DNA from: DATCMU01 sp036563245 | Lineage (GTDB): Bacteria; Pseudomonadota; Alphaproteobacteria; Rhizobiales; Devosiaceae | Length of the DNA: 6,101 nucleotides | Reading direction: 5' to 3' | NCBI GenBank assembly: GCA_036563245.1 | Contig: DATCMU010000003.1 | Coordinates: 1-6,101 of the forward strand | In this document: one piece after another, positions 5,497-6,101 of the stretch | How the letters are laid out: each line of letters begins with the position of its first letter | How positions within the stretch are numbered: the first letter of the stretch is position 1 | Notes under the pieces: model-generated | Databases searched by the model: none | Seen by the model: the letters and a program-made list of their open reading frames with translations, nothing else | Told to the model about the DNA's origin: nothing | Position numbers and translations under genes: made by a program

Positions 5497-6101
5497 ATGC
5501 GTAAACTGTTTGCCATGGTCGTGATGGGGTTGCTGGCCCTGACCGCGGTTCCGGCCATTTCGGCCGATCTTCCCCAGTATCCGCCCCCCGAGGTTCCGCC
5601 GGTCGATTATGGCCTGGGCGGCAGTTTCTACCTGCGCGGCACAGTCGATCTGAACATGATGTGGTCGAAGAATGCCGACTATAACTGCGGATGTACGGTC
5701 GACATAACCGACATGGCGCACGGTTACTCATTCGGCGCCGGTATCGGATACGAAACCGGCGGCGGGTTCCGCACCGACGCCACGCTCGACGTGATCACCA
5801 ATAACGGCCTGAGCGATGGCACCTACACCATGGACATGCGCACGACCCTTGGCCTGCTCAATGTCTACTATGACTTCGGACTTGACGGCATGGGCGGTTC
5901 GGCCGCCGGCGGCTGGGGCGCCTATGTGGGCGCCGGCCTTGGCGGGGCCTACAACCAGACCAGTGTCAGCGGTCCGGTGGCGACGCCCGACGGCAACACC
6001 TTTGCGCCGGCCGGCGCGTTGATGGCGGGCGTGACCTACGACATGGGCAATGTGGTCACCGATATCGGCTACCGCATGGTCTATATGCCGCAGATCACCA
6101 A
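5497..6101 (+). CDS. outer-membrane beta-barrel protein, Omp25/Omp31-like (partial, 3' end missing)
   Basis: The frame is open from ATG 5497 to the right edge and gives 201 residues of an unfinished protein. Residues 1-23 form a clear signal peptide (MRK, a hydrophobic core, then AISA before Asp24). The mature protein starts with a proline-rich stretch, LPQYPPPEVPPVDYG, then FYLRGTVDLNMMW, resembling small rhizobial and Brucella-type outer-membrane barrels. Alternating hydrophobic and aromatic residues with glycines follow, such as YSFGAGIGYE, LGLLNVYYDFG, WGAYVGAGLGGAY and ALMAGVTYDM, as expected of membrane strands joined by turns. The end GYRMVYMPQIT looks like one of the last strands, so little is probably missing. 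An unusual Cys64-Gly-Cys66 sits in a likely extracellular loop. The start is supported by AGAGGA at 5484-5489, seven bases upstream. Structural or permeability roles are likely; the exact function is unknown. Confidence 0.82.
   Translation, partial: MRKLFAMVVMGLLALTAVPAISADLPQYPPPEVPPVDYGLGGSFYLRGTVDLNMMWSKNADYNCGCTVDITDMAHGYSFGAGIGYETGGGFRTDATLDVITNNGLSDGTYTMDMRTTLGLLNVYYDFGLDGMGGSAAGGWGAYVGAGLGGAYNQTSVSGPVATPDGNTFAPAGALMAGVTYDMGNVVTDIGYRMVYMPQIT

Overview
This is a GC-rich bacterial window that reads as a chromosomal housekeeping locus of an alphaproteobacterium, probably of the order Hyphomicrobiales (Rhizobiales). Four things suggest this. FtsH and GlmM occur as near neighbours in the same direction, an arrangement common in alphaproteobacteria. 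The FtsH sequence has an alphaproteobacterial style. The last gene encodes an Omp25/Omp31-like outer-membrane barrel. A TTAA-N7-TTAA (CtrA-type) box and GANTC sites lie upstream of that gene. The placement comes from sequence feel only; no database search was possible.

Layout from left to right. (1) Positions 1-162 hold the 3' end of an unrecognised + strand gene. (2) A 141-bp gap carries a small hairpin and a candidate heat-shock-type promoter. (3) ftsH (304-2238), the membrane AAA+ zinc protease, is complete and ends at a strong intrinsic terminator (2264-2290). (4) A small GFA/CENP-V-type zinc protein gene (2352-2831) may be followed by an ATGA-coupled 24-codon ORF. (5) An intergenic region holds a perfect TATAAT and a 16-bp imperfect palindrome. 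(6) glmM (2990-4333), phosphoglucosamine mutase, is complete. (7) On the - strand, tail to tail with glmM and only 3 bp away, is a putative DxD-type glycosyltransferase (4337-5134). (8) A 362-bp divergent intergenic region is AT-rich in its right half and contains the CtrA-like box. (9) A secreted beta-barrel outer-membrane protein gene starts at 5497 and runs off the right edge.

Most of the recognisable genes concern the cell envelope. FtsH controls membrane-protein quality and, in some bacteria, lipopolysaccharide synthesis. GlmM makes glucosamine-1-phosphate for peptidoglycan and LPS. The - strand gene may transfer a sugar, and the last gene supplies an outer-membrane barrel. The GFA gene is the odd one out, and the terminator and promoter around it suggest a separately expressed insertion between ftsH and glmM.

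I see no mobile element, CRISPR array, tRNA or rRNA. I found no convincing new multi-gene system. The most useful leads are regulatory: the ftsH heat-shock-like promoter, the palindrome before glmM, the CtrA-like box, and two possible very small ORFs.
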